A stretch of DNA of 23,292 nt, taken from OPU3-GD-OMZ sp001901525. GTDB lineage: Bacteria > Pseudomonadota > Gammaproteobacteria > Methylococcales > Methylomonadaceae. This document shows positions 14,608 through 22,227 of this stretch, piece by piece. Numbering within the stretch: the stretch's first letter is position 1; every line of letters begins with the position of its first letter. The notes under the pieces are model-generated. The model did no database searches. It had not been told where the DNA came from and saw only the letters and a list, made by a program, of their open reading frames with translations. Made by a program: the position numbers and the translations under genes. The stretch lies in contig CAXCEI010000022.1 of the NCBI GenBank assembly GCA_963981505.1, positions 1 to 23,292 of the forward strand. The letters run 5' to 3'.

Positions 14608-14635
14608 TTTTAGTCGACTTGATTAAAAATAAACT

Positions 14636-16030
14636 ATGGCTGACAAAAATCTATTTAAAAATGAATCCGTTGTTGAATCATTAAAAGTACCCCCAAATTC
14701 AATTCAGGCCGAACAAGCTGTGTTGGGGGGCTTGATGCTCGATAACGAAGGTTGGGATAAGGTTGCGGAGCATGTCTCCGAGGAAGATTTTTACCGTAAA
14801 GAACACCGCTATATTTTTAGGGCGATTAGTCAATTAGCCGCGAAGATGGACCCTTTTGATGTAGTAACGGTTTCAGAAATGTTGGAAACTATGGGTGAAA
14901 TCGAGTCGGTTGGTGGCTTGGCTTATGTCGGTATGTTGGCCAAGGATACACCCACGGCAGCTAATATAGACTCGTATGCGAAGATCGTTCGGGACCGTTC
15001 CGTACTCCGGCAACTAATTCATGTAGGGACTACTATTTCAGGCTCTGCATTTAATACGGAGGGTCAGGAAACTTCACAGTTATTAGAAAATGCTGAACGG
15101 CAGGTGTTTGAAATCGCCGAGCAGCAGCAGCGTGGAAAAAGTGGTTTTATTCCAGTGCGTTCGTTACTGGCAAAAGCGGTTGATAAGATAGAAAGTCTTT
15201 ATGAGCAAGATAATCCTATTACTGGAGTCAGCACCGGATTTACTGATTTTGATGAAATGACATCGGGACTGCAAGCCTCTGACTTGGTTATTGTTGCCGG
15301 CAGACCTTCAATGGGTAAGACAACTTTTGCGATGAATTTGGCAGAAAATGTTGCCATTAAAGCCAAAAAACCCGTTGCTGTTTTTAGTATGGAAATGCCG
15401 GGAGATCAGTTGGCGATGCGGATGATGTCTTCTTTAGGGCGAATTGATCAGCATAAAGTACGGACGGGTAAGTTAGATGATGATGAATGGCCGAGAATGA
15501 CATCAGCCATTAATTTATTGGCGGAAACACAATTGTTTATTGATGATACCGCTGCTTTGACGCCGACAGAAGTGCGCTCACGGTCACGGCGGTTAATGCG
15601 GGAACACGGTCAATTAGGGTTAATCGTTCTTGACTATTTACAATTGATGCAGTCACCGTCAAGTGGTGAAAATCGAGTCCAACAAATTTCAGATATTTCA
15701 CGTAATTTGAAGGCATTGGCAAAAGAATTAAATGTTCCGGTGGTTGCACTGTCGCAGTTAAATCGAAATTTGGAGCAACGACCGAATAAACGTCCGGTGA
15801 TGTCTGATTTAAGAGAGTCAGGCAGTATTGAGCAAGATGCGGATGTGATTGTCTTTATTTATCGTGATGAAGTTTATAATGAAGACAGCCCAGATAAAGG
15901 GGTGGCAGAAATTATTATTGGTAAGCAGCGTAATGGTCCGATTGGGACTTCTCGGCTAACGTTTTTGGGCCAATATACCCGATTTGAAAATTATACGGGG
16001 TACCAGTACGACAATGAGGACTATGAATGA
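14636..16030 (+). CDS. dnaB: Replicative DNA helicase DnaB
   Basis: The 464-residue product matches DnaB in length and order. The N-terminal primase-binding domain (about 18-120) starts PPNSIQAEQAVLGGLMLDN. A linker leads to the RecA-like helicase domain, with Walker A GRPSMGKTT (222-230), MEMPGDQLAMRM, a Walker B-like LIVLDYLQLM, ALSQLNRNLEQR and SDLRESGSIEQDADV. It forms the hexameric helicase at the replication fork. The rpsF-rpsR-rplI cluster, often directly upstream of dnaB in gammaproteobacteria, is about 4 kb downstream here, so the usual order is rearranged. The stop overlaps the alr start (ATGA), which indicates coupling. Confidence 0.97.
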   Translation: MADKNLFKNESVVESLKVPPNSIQAEQAVLGGLMLDNEGWDKVAEHVSEEDFYRKEHRYIFRAISQLAAKMDPFDVVTVSEMLETMGEIESVGGLAYVGMLAKDTPTAANIDSYAKIVRDRSVLRQLIHVGTTISGSAFNTEGQETSQLLENAERQVFEIAEQQQRGKSGFIPVRSLLAKAVDKIESLYEQDNPITGVSTGFTDFDEMTSGLQASDLVIVAGRPSMGKTTFAMNLAENVAIKAKKPVAVFSMEMPGDQLAMRMMSSLGRIDQHKVRTGKLDDDEWPRMTSAINLLAETQLFIDDTAALTPTEVRSRSRRLMREHGQLGLIVLDYLQLMQSPSSGENRVQQISDISRNLKALAKELNVPVVALSQLNRNLEQRPNKRPVMSDLRESGSIEQDADVIVFIYRDEVYNEDSPDKGVAEIIIGKQRNGPIGTSRLTFLGQYTRFENYTGYQYDNEDYE

Positions 16031-17121
16031 CCCCAGTCGCTTACGGGGTTTTGGATTTAGCTGCGCTGCGTCATAACTTAACAAGAGTTAGAGAGTATAG
16101 CGGAGGGGTTCGTGTTTTGGCCGTGATTAAGGCCAATGCTTATGGTCATGGCTTAATAACCGTGGCCAAGGCATTAGAGGCGGCCGACGCCTTGGCCGTT
16201 GCACGGGTTCACGAAGCGATTGAGTTGAAGAAAGAAGGAATAACCCAACGTATCGTGGTGTTAGAAGGGTTTAGTTCGGTTGAAGAATTAAATGTTCTGG
16301 TTGAAAATGGATTTGAGGCGGTTGTGCACAATACTGAGCAGCTCGCATGGTTGGAGCATTGTTCTCAGGTTAGAGCGATTACCGTCTGGTTGAAGTTAGA
16401 TACCGGTATGAATCGGTTAGGGTTCAGCGCCTGTGACTTCCACCAAGCCTATCATCACTTAGTTAATTGTTCAGTGGTTAAGCCGGCTATGGTATTGATG
16501 ACCCATTTAGCCAATGCTGACTTGATTGACGATATGATGACAAGCCAGCAAATTAATCAATTTAATACTTCAGTGAATGGGCTGAGCGGTGAAAAAAGTA
16601 TTGCAAATTCAGCCGGTATTTTGGCTTGGAAGGATTCTTATGCGGATTGGGTGCGGCCCGGGTGTATGTTATTTGGAGTATCGCCTTTTTTGGGTAAGGA
16701 TTCATGCGCTTTTAATCTTAAACCGGTGATGGGTTTTTATTCGCGTTTAATAGCGGTGAAAAGTGTTCAAAAAGGCGAGGCTATCGGTTATGGCGGACAG
16801 TGGCGGTGTGAGAGAACAACCTTAATGGGCGTGGTCGGCGTGGGTTATGGTGATGGTTATCCGCGTCATGCACCATCAGGAACACCGGTTCTGGTTAATA
16901 AGACCCGAGTGCCGTTAATCGGCCGCGTTTCAATGGATATGTTGACGGTTGATTTAGCCGATTGTCCTGAGGCTGTGGTTGGTGACCCGGTTACCTTATG
17001 GGGTGTTGAGTCGTTACTGGTAGAAGAAATTGCAAAGTACGCAAATACCATCCCTTACACTTTGTTGTGTGGCATTACCCAGCGGGTACAGTTCATAAAT
17101 AATGGGGATAGCTTATGTTAA
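16027..17121 (+). CDS. alr: Alanine racemase
   Basis: The 364-residue protein is a fold-type III PLP enzyme. Lys35 in AVIKANAYGHG binds the cofactor, Tyr255 in GEAIGYGGQW is the second catalytic base, and VGYGDGYPR and GRVSMDMLTVDL are the usual C-terminal-domain motifs. It interconverts L- and D-alanine for peptidoglycan in the cytoplasm. Length fits Alr/DadX of gammaproteobacteria (about 355-365). It overlaps dnaB by 4 bp and radA begins 24 bp after its stop, the conserved dnaB-alr-radA order of many gammaproteobacteria. No catabolic dadA is nearby, which favours the biosynthetic Alr. Confidence 0.95.
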   Translation: MTPVAYGVLDLAALRHNLTRVREYSGGVRVLAVIKANAYGHGLITVAKALEAADALAVARVHEAIELKKEGITQRIVVLEGFSSVEELNVLVENGFEAVVHNTEQLAWLEHCSQVRAITVWLKLDTGMNRLGFSACDFHQAYHHLVNCSVVKPAMVLMTHLANADLIDDMMTSQQINQFNTSVNGLSGEKSIANSAGILAWKDSYADWVRPGCMLFGVSPFLGKDSCAFNLKPVMGFYSRLIAVKSVQKGEAIGYGGQWRCERTTLMGVVGVGYGDGYPRHAPSGTPVLVNKTRVPLIGRVSMDMLTVDLADCPEAVVGDPVTLWGVESLLVEEIAKYANTIPYTLLCGITQRVQFINNGDSLC

Positions 17122-17145
17122 TTGACCGTTTTTTTATTATTTAAA

Positions 17146-18516
17146 ATGGCTAAACAAAAAGTTATTTTTCAATGTACGGAATGTGGTTTCCGTTGTTCTA
17201 AGTGGGCCGGTCAGTGCGCGGGGTGTGAGCAGTGGAATACGTTGGTTGAGGTGATTGATGAGGTACTGCCAACGGCAAGTCGGTTTGCAGGTTTTGCCGG
17301 TACGGCTGGGCGGCAAGGTGTTGTTAGCCTTTCTGAAGTCAGTGCCGATGAAATTTCCCGTTTTTCGAGCGGACTTGATGAACTGGATCGTGTCTTAGGA
17401 GGTGGTATTGTGCCGGGTTCTGCCGTTTTGATTGGCGGGGACCCAGGTATAGGAAAGTCAACCTTATTATTGCAAGCGATGGTTGCATTAAGTCAGCAAT
17501 TAAAGACTTTGTATATAACGGGGGAAGAATCTATTCAGCAATTGAGTCTACGTTCTAAGCGGTTGTGTCTTAAGAGTGACAAGTTACGGGTACTATCTGA
17601 AACAGCGGTGACCCGGATTTTTTCAATTGCTCAAGAAATGCAGCCAAAGGTGATAGTGATTGATTCCATCCAAACAGTTTATTCCGATCAATTACAATCG
17701 GCACCCGGCGCAGTAGGGCAAGTACGAGAATGTGCGGCACAATTGGTGCGTTTTGCTAAGCAAACGCAAACAACTATTTTTCTAGTTGGACATGTCACTA
17801 AAGACGGTGCATTAGCGGGTCCTCGGGTGCTTGAGCATATGGTTGATAGTGTGTTGTATTTTGAAGGTGATTCGGGGAGTCGGCATCGAATCATTCGGGC
17901 GATTAAAAATCGTTTTGGTGCTGTTAATGAACTCGGTGTTTTTGTAATGACTGAAACGGGTCTGCAAGAGGTTAAAAATCCATCGGCTATTTTTTTATCG
18001 CGACATGAGAGCGAGGTTTCAGGTAGTGTTGTGACGGTTACGCGAGAAGGCAGTCGTCCAATGCTTGTTGAGGTTCAAGCCTTAGTGGATGAAAGCCATG
18101 GTAGTAATCCGCGGCGGGTTGCTTTGGGGATGGAGCAAAATAGACTGGCAATGTTGTTAGCCGTTTTGCATCGCCACGGCGGTATTTCAATGGTAAATCA
18201 AGATGTCTTTGTTAATGTGGTTGGAGGCGTTCGAATCACTGAGACGGCCGGTGACTTGGCTGTTTTGATGGCTATTTTGTCGAGCTTTCGGGCCAAGCCT
18301 ATCGCTAAGACCTGGATGGTATTTGGGGAGATAGGGCTAGCGGGGGAGATCAGGCCGGTACAAAATGGCGAAGAGCGGCTCCGTGAGGCGAGTAAGCAAG
18401 GATTTAATAAAGCTATTGTCCCACGTGCAAACGCTCCTAAGGTTTTAGATTCTGCTATTGATGTGGTGCTTGTTTCTACGCTTTCAGAAGCGTTAGCGGC
18501 GTTATCAGGCGATTAG
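17146..18516 (+). CDS. radA: DNA repair/recombination ATPase RadA (Sms)
   Basis: The protein (456 residues from ATG 17146) begins MAKQKVIFQC. It has an N-terminal C4 zinc finger (Cys10, Cys13, Cys24, Cys27), a RecA-like ATPase with Walker A GGDPGIGKST (97-106), the RadA signature KNRFG (254-258), and a Lon-protease-like C-terminal domain (about 290-456). RadA promotes branch migration of recombination intermediates. A TTG eight codons upstream keeps the frame open but adds residues not found in the family. The stop codon overlaps that of the convergent CorB-like gene, sharing TTAG. Confidence 0.96.
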   Translation: MAKQKVIFQCTECGFRCSKWAGQCAGCEQWNTLVEVIDEVLPTASRFAGFAGTAGRQGVVSLSEVSADEISRFSSGLDELDRVLGGGIVPGSAVLIGGDPGIGKSTLLLQAMVALSQQLKTLYITGEESIQQLSLRSKRLCLKSDKLRVLSETAVTRIFSIAQEMQPKVIVIDSIQTVYSDQLQSAPGAVGQVRECAAQLVRFAKQTQTTIFLVGHVTKDGALAGPRVLEHMVDSVLYFEGDSGSRHRIIRAIKNRFGAVNELGVFVMTETGLQEVKNPSAIFLSRHESEVSGSVVTVTREGSRPMLVEVQALVDESHGSNPRRVALGMEQNRLAMLLAVLHRHGGISMVNQDVFVNVVGGVRITETAGDLAVLMAILSSFRAKPIAKTWMVFGEIGLAGEIRPVQNGEERLREASKQGFNKAIVPRANAPKVLDSAIDVVLVSTLSEALAALSGD

Positions 18517-19757
18517 TTTTTCGGGAGGAATTTGACTTGGGTGATCAGATTGCCATTACGTTTGATTATCTCTATGGTATGGCCGTGTAGGCGTAAACTG
18601 GTACCTGGTTCTGGAATAGTTTCCATAAACTCAATAATGAGTCCGTTAAGCGTTTTAGGTCCTTCAGTTGGAAGCGACCATGCAGTGATACGATTTAATT
18701 CGCGGATGGTAATGGAGCCATCAACTTGATGACTACCGTCTTTATTAAGGACAACTTCCATCGGTTCGGCAGTAATTTCGCTGATTAATTCATGGAGTAA
18801 ATCATATTGGGTTACCAGTCCTTGAACATCACCATATTCATCGACAACCAGTGCGACTTCTAACTGTTCATTTTTGAAATTATGGATTTGGGTGTGGAGT
18901 GGCGTGGTATTGGGAATAAAATAAGGTTTAGTCAGATTTTTGCTAATGGTTTTATGACAAAAATCAGGGCTATACAAGTGAATGATAATGGTTCTTAATT
19001 GAATGATGCCAATAACTTTATCGATGCTTTTTTTATAAACAGGGAGTCTTGAGCTGGGCGACGTTTTTATTTGTTGAATGATGGCCTCAATGGGGTCTTC
19101 TAAATCAATGCCGTTAATTTCATTTCTAGGGGTCATGATATCTTCAACGGTTGCTGATTCTAAGTCCAAAATGCCTAAAAGCATTTTTTTATAACGTTCA
19201 GGCATGGCGGTATGAGCATCAGCCACAATACTTTTTAATTCTTCTGTGTCTAATTGCGTCTCGTTATTTGGATTGTTTTTGATGCCGAGTATCCGCAGTA
19301 ACGAATTTGCAATCAAATTAATGACCCAGACTAAGGGGTAAAAGAGCTTGAGTAAAGGCGTGTAAACCCAAGCAGCAAAAAAGGCAAGTGATTGTGGCTT
19401 TATAGTTGCGAGTGTTTTGGGTGTTACTTCTGCAAAAATTAAAATGATGGCTGTTAATAAGAGTGTTGCAAAGGCAATTCCTGATTCACCATAAAGCCGA
19501 AGGGCAATAAGGGTTGCAACAGAAGAGGCTAAGATATTTACAAAATTATTGCCGAGTAGAATTAAACCGATCAGGCGGTCAGGGCGGTTCAGTAACTTTT
19601 GTGTGCGTACCGCTCCGGGATGATTTTTTTTAGCTAAATGGCGAAGGCGGTAACGATTTATGGCCATCAGGGCTGTTTCAGAGCCTGAAAAGAAAGCGGA
19701 GAAAATGATTAAGGCAAAAAGCAGTGAAAAGAGATAACTCAGTGGTATGTCGTTCAA
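18513..19757 (-). CDS. CorB/CNNM-type membrane protein (DUF21-CBS-CorC_HlyC)
   Basis: The 414-residue product has an N-terminal DUF21 membrane domain with four hydrophobic segments (about 7-26, 60-85, 90-110 and 122-150) and the motifs FSGSETALMAINRYRLRHLAKK and LIGNNFVNILAS. A tandem CBS pair follows (about 195-320, with VEDIMTPRNEINGID and DEYGDVQGLVTQYDLLHELI) and a C-terminal CorC_HlyC domain (about 335-414). E. coli YfjD and Salmonella CorB have this layout; related CNNM proteins transport Mg2+. The start is TTG at 19755-19757: it gives the same distance to the NRYRLRHLA motif as in relatives, although no clear ribosome-binding site precedes it. Confidence 0.88.
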   Translation of the reverse strand: MNDIPLSYLFSLLFALIIFSAFFSGSETALMAINRYRLRHLAKKNHPGAVRTQKLLNRPDRLIGLILLGNNFVNILASSVATLIALRLYGESGIAFATLLLTAIILIFAEVTPKTLATIKPQSLAFFAAWVYTPLLKLFYPLVWVINLIANSLLRILGIKNNPNNETQLDTEELKSIVADAHTAMPERYKKMLLGILDLESATVEDIMTPRNEINGIDLEDPIEAIIQQIKTSPSSRLPVYKKSIDKVIGIIQLRTIIIHLYSPDFCHKTISKNLTKPYFIPNTTPLHTQIHNFKNEQLEVALVVDEYGDVQGLVTQYDLLHELISEITAEPMEVVLNKDGSHQVDGSITIRELNRITAWSLPTEGPKTLNGLIIEFMETIPEPGTSLRLHGHTIEIIKRNGNLITQVKFLPKN

Positions 19758-19960
19758 GGAAGTGATCTAGAAAAGTTAAGTTGTAGGCTAGTTTCTACGA
19801 TCAGCAGTTTTTGTCAAGTTTATTGCTAATAAAAATTCAAATTGTTCAAGAAAAGGGCGTGGTAAAGGCATAAAAAAAGCGATTTGAGGCAAAAGCGGAC
19901 GTTATGAAGATTTTGTTGACTAAAAGACGGATTCTCCAATGGTGCAGGGTAAAGGGAGTG
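19758..19960. other. Upstream part of the corB-rpsF intergenic region
   Basis: This is most of the only stretch above 300 bases without a gene (19758-20063). The minus strand has a perfect TTGACA (19812-19817) but no recognisable -10 at the right distance, so the CorB-like gene's promoter is not settled. A plus-strand TTGACT (19916-19921) likewise lacks a -10. No open frame, repeat or RNA gene was seen. Confidence 0.4.
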
Positions 19961-19990
19961 TTGTGTCCTTGTTAGTGTTTATAGTATAAT
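19961..19990 (+). promoter_or_regulatory. Promoter of the rpsF-rpsR-rplI cluster
   Basis: TTGTGT (19961-19966) and TATAAT (19985-19990) with an 18-bp spacer form a credible sigma-70 promoter. Transcription would begin near 19997, giving a leader of about 65 nt before rpsF, long enough for the structured S6:S18-like element at 20016-20058. Confidence 0.65.
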
Positions 19991-20015
19991 TAAACGTTTA
20001 ACTTTTATCACCTTG

Positions 20016-20058
20016 CTCCATTGTTATTAATTGACGAGGGGCTCATAACCGAAAGGAG
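20016..20058 (+). promoter_or_regulatory. Candidate S6:S18 autoregulatory leader of rpsF
   Basis: CTCC (20016-20019) can pair with GGAG (20055-20058), the rpsF Shine-Dalgarno. GTTAT (20023-20027) can pair with ATAAC (20045-20049), with a further GAG/CTC pairing (20036-20038 with 20042-20044) inside. The strand between the two stems contains CCGAAA (20049-20054). A CCG in an internal loop beside a stem is the hallmark of the known bacterial S6:S18 leader, which mimics the 16S rRNA site and represses rpsF when the S6:S18 complex is in excess. Pairing of the Shine-Dalgarno in the stem fits repression. The fold was drawn by eye. Confidence 0.55.
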
Positions 20059-20063
20059 AAATA

Positions 20064-20504
20064 ATGCGACATTATGAAATTGTCTTTTTAGTGCACCCAG
20101 ACCAAAGTGGTCAAGTGTCGGCAATGGTATCACGCTATACAGCTACAATAGAAGCTGCTTCAGGAAAAGTTCATCGTTTAGAAGATTGGGGGCGACGCCA
20201 TTTAGCATACCCTATTAAAAAAACTCACAAAGCACATTATGTGTTGATGAATGTTGAGTGCGATCAAGCCACACTTGAAGAATTAGAAAGTGGTTTTCGC
20301 TTTAATGATGCTATTTTGAGAAGTCTAACCTTGGTAAAAGATTCTGCTGTTACTGAGCCTTCACCTATTGCAAGTTCAATGGAAGCAGAGAAGAAAGAAA
20401 CTTCGCGAACAACTGTGAGTGAAGAAGCGAGTGCTCCAGTTAAAGCTGAAAAACCCCAAGAATCTGTTGATAAAGAAGCACAGGACAAAACGAATGAGAC
20501 CTAA
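20064..20504 (+). CDS. rpsF: 30S ribosomal protein S6 with a long C-terminal tail
   Basis: The first 95 or so residues are a typical S6 ferredoxin-like domain (MRHYEIVFLVHPDQSGQV, EDWGRRHLAYPIKK, HYVLMNVEC, FRFNDAILRSL). They are followed by about 50 residues of low complexity rich in Glu, Lys, Ser and Ala, ending DKTNET. S6 binds S18 and 16S rRNA in the platform of the 30S subunit. Many proteobacterial S6 proteins have acidic tails, and in E. coli the tail is glutamylated by RimK; here the tail is mixed-charge and not a poly-Glu end. The last 11 bp overlap rpsR. AGGAG sits just upstream of the ATG. Confidence 0.96.
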   Translation: MRHYEIVFLVHPDQSGQVSAMVSRYTATIEAASGKVHRLEDWGRRHLAYPIKKTHKAHYVLMNVECDQATLEELESGFRFNDAILRSLTLVKDSAVTEPSPIASSMEAEKKETSRTTVSEEASAPVKAEKPQESVDKEAQDKTNET

Positions 20505-20754
20505 AAATAATAAACCAAGAAGTAATAATTCACGGCAGATGAAACGCAAAAGGTTTTGTCGTTTTTCATCAGAAGAAAATGTGGTAATCGACTACAAAGA
20601 TTTGGATTTGTTGGGTGAATATATTACTGAGACCGGAAAAATAGTTCCAAGTCGTATCACTGGAACAGCGGCTAAATATCAACGTCAATTAGCGATCGCC
20701 GTTAAACGGGCGCGTTTTATTGCCTTGATTCCATACTGTGATGCACATAAATAA
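20494..20754 (+). CDS. rpsR: 30S ribosomal protein S18
   Basis: The 86-residue product contains the S18 core: KRKRFCRFSSEE, VIDYKDLDLLGEYITETGKIVPSRITGTAAKYQRQLAIAVKRARFIALIPY in separate recognisable blocks, ending CDAHK. The chosen ATG at 20494 lies inside the end of rpsF (11-bp overlap) and gives a basic N-terminal extension (RPKNNKPRSNNSRQ) before the core. An ATG at 20539 would give a 71-residue protein nearer the E. coli size (75), so the start is uncertain. The frame is open even further upstream but only through the rpsF tail. Coupling with rpsF suits the 1:1 S6:S18 complex. Confidence 0.95.
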   Translation: MRPKNNKPRSNNSRQMKRKRFCRFSSEENVVIDYKDLDLLGEYITETGKIVPSRITGTAAKYQRQLAIAVKRARFIALIPYCDAHK

Positions 20755-20783
20755 GTAACGGTCGCGTTTAAAAGGGAGACAGT

Positions 20784-21716
20784 TTGGTGTATTTTTTAGC
20801 TGAATATATGATGAAAGGGCGTATGCAAGCGGTATTAATTGCAACGACTTTTGCATTATTGTCTTTGTTGTTTCCGCCCATTACAGTACTGAGTTGCTGT
20901 GCTGTGGCGTTAGTGACATTGCGGAAAGGAGTTTTGGAAGGGCTTATTGTTTTACTGATAGCAGCGATGGTTGGTGCGGTTTTCAGTATTTTTTTGGTAG
21001 ACAATTTTTTGTTTGTTTTTGGTTATGGGTTATTGATATGGTTGCCGGTATGGTTCATATCGGTGGTTCTTTTTGTGAGTCATAATTTAGCCCGGGCAAT
21101 TGAAACAGCGGTGTTATTGGGTGTGGTGTCGGTTATTGGTTTTTATGTATTAATGCCAGATCCCGTTTTATTTTGGGAGGCTATGCTGAAGAACCTCATC
21201 GAACCAATGTTATCTGAAACGAACAATCAAGATATTTCAATTGAGCAGTTAACTCTTTCCGTTGAGCAGTTTAGTCATTACATGACAGGTATGGTGGCGG
21301 CGGGTTATATTTCAGGGGTTTTGTTAAGTGTTATTTTGGCAAGATGGTGTCAGGCAATGTTGTATTACCGGGAAGGTTTTAAACAGGAGTTTCTGGCATT
21401 AAAGACCAATAGGCGCATCGCTACTACCCTAATTGTTATGGTTTCATGCGGCCTATTTGCCGAGGGAACAGTTGCGGAAATAGCTTGGAATATGATCATA
21501 CCACTGTTTGTTTTGTATACGTTTATCGGAATGGCTATTTTTCATGTTTTGCTGACTGCAAAAAGTAATTCTCGAACGATGGTATCCCTTTTTTACGGTT
21601 TTATGTTTATGTTTAGTTTTATAACACCTCTTGTTTTTTTACCAGTAGCAATCACGGGTTTGAGTGACAGCTGGTTAAATATGAGAGAGAAAATTTTAAA
21701 TCAAGCCAATGGCTAA
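20784..21716 (+). CDS. Polytopic membrane protein, DUF2232-like
   Basis: The 310-residue protein has about eight hydrophobic segments covering most of its length (around 15-72, 77-100, 109-127, 170-190, 213-232, 236-258 and 268-292), with one hydrophilic loop (about 130-165). Proteins of the DUF2232/YybS type lie between rpsR and rplI in many gammaproteobacteria, and this one fits by position and topology; the family call is from memory. AGGGAG (20773-20778) precedes a TTG at 20784 and a GTG at 20787; either could be the start. Function is unknown. Its co-transcription with ribosomal protein genes implies growth-rate-linked expression. Confidence 0.8.
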   Translation: MVYFLAEYMMKGRMQAVLIATTFALLSLLFPPITVLSCCAVALVTLRKGVLEGLIVLLIAAMVGAVFSIFLVDNFLFVFGYGLLIWLPVWFISVVLFVSHNLARAIETAVLLGVVSVIGFYVLMPDPVLFWEAMLKNLIEPMLSETNNQDISIEQLTLSVEQFSHYMTGMVAAGYISGVLLSVILARWCQAMLYYREGFKQEFLALKTNRRIATTLIVMVSCGLFAEGTVAEIAWNMIIPLFVLYTFIGMAIFHVLLTAKSNSRTMVSLFYGFMFMFSFITPLVFLPVAITGLSDSWLNMREKILNQANG

Positions 21717-21725
21717 TAACATTGG

Positions 21726-21772
21726 TTTCTTAACTCTATGGGTCATAGAGTAAAATTTGAGAGGTTAAGAAA
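21726..21772 (+). promoter_or_regulatory. Competing hairpins in front of rplI (candidate translational switch)
   Basis: ACTCTATG (21733-21740) and CATAGAGT (21744-21751) form a perfect 8-bp stem with a GGT loop. Separately, TTTCTTAA (21726-21733) pairs with TTAAGAAA (21765-21772), which ends at the base before the rplI ATG. That outer stem can continue as CTCT (21734-21737) with AGAG (21760-21763), with G21764 bulged, hiding the Shine-Dalgarno GAGAGG (21759-21764). CTCT cannot be in both pairings, so the two folds compete and one closes the ribosome-binding site. No T-tract follows the inner stem, so it is not a terminator. Confidence 0.55.
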
Positions 21773-22219
21773 ATGGAAGTTATTCTTCTGGAAAAAATTG
21801 CTAATTTAGGGGCTTTAGGCGACCGTGTTTCAATTAAGTCGGGTTATGGGCGTAATTATTTAATTCCTCAGGGTAAAGCCGTTGCGGCAACGAAAGCAAA
21901 AATTGCTGAATTTGAGCAGCGTCGTGCTGAACTTGAGAAAAAAGAGGCTGATAAATTAGCGATTGAACAAGAACGTGCTGATAAGTTATCAGTACTTGAG
22001 ATCATAATTACCCAGAAAGCGGGTGAAGAAGGTCGACTATTTGGTTCGGTAGGTACACAAGATATTGCTAATGCTATGACTGCAGCAGGCGTTGAAGTCA
22101 TGAAGCATGAAGTACGTTTACCGGATGGTGTTATCCGTCAAGTTGGTGATTACAACCTTGACATTAGTTTACATTCTGATGTTACTGTCAATATTGCAGT
22201 TAAGGTGGTTGCAGAATAA
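21773..22219 (+). CDS. rplI: 50S ribosomal protein L9
   Basis: The 148-residue protein has the L9 layout. The N-terminal domain (1-50) begins MEVILLEKIANLGALGD and contains GYGRNYLIPQGKAVAATKA; a long connecting helix (about 41-75) is rich in Glu, Lys and Ala; and the C-terminal rRNA-binding domain (about 80-148) has GRLFGSVGTQDIANAM. L9 sits at the base of the L1 stalk and affects frame maintenance and translational fidelity. GAGAGG is the ribosome-binding site and lies within competing hairpins. hldD begins 8 bp after the stop. Confidence 0.96.
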   Translation: MEVILLEKIANLGALGDRVSIKSGYGRNYLIPQGKAVAATKAKIAEFEQRRAELEKKEADKLAIEQERADKLSVLEIIITQKAGEEGRLFGSVGTQDIANAMTAAGVEVMKHEVRLPDGVIRQVGDYNLDISLHSDVTVNIAVKVVAE

Positions 22220-22227
22220 TTAGCTAA

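Noticed and set aside
20419..20493. Longer N-terminus for S18
   Set aside because: These codons only re-read the rpsF tail in another frame; the family is about 75 residues long.
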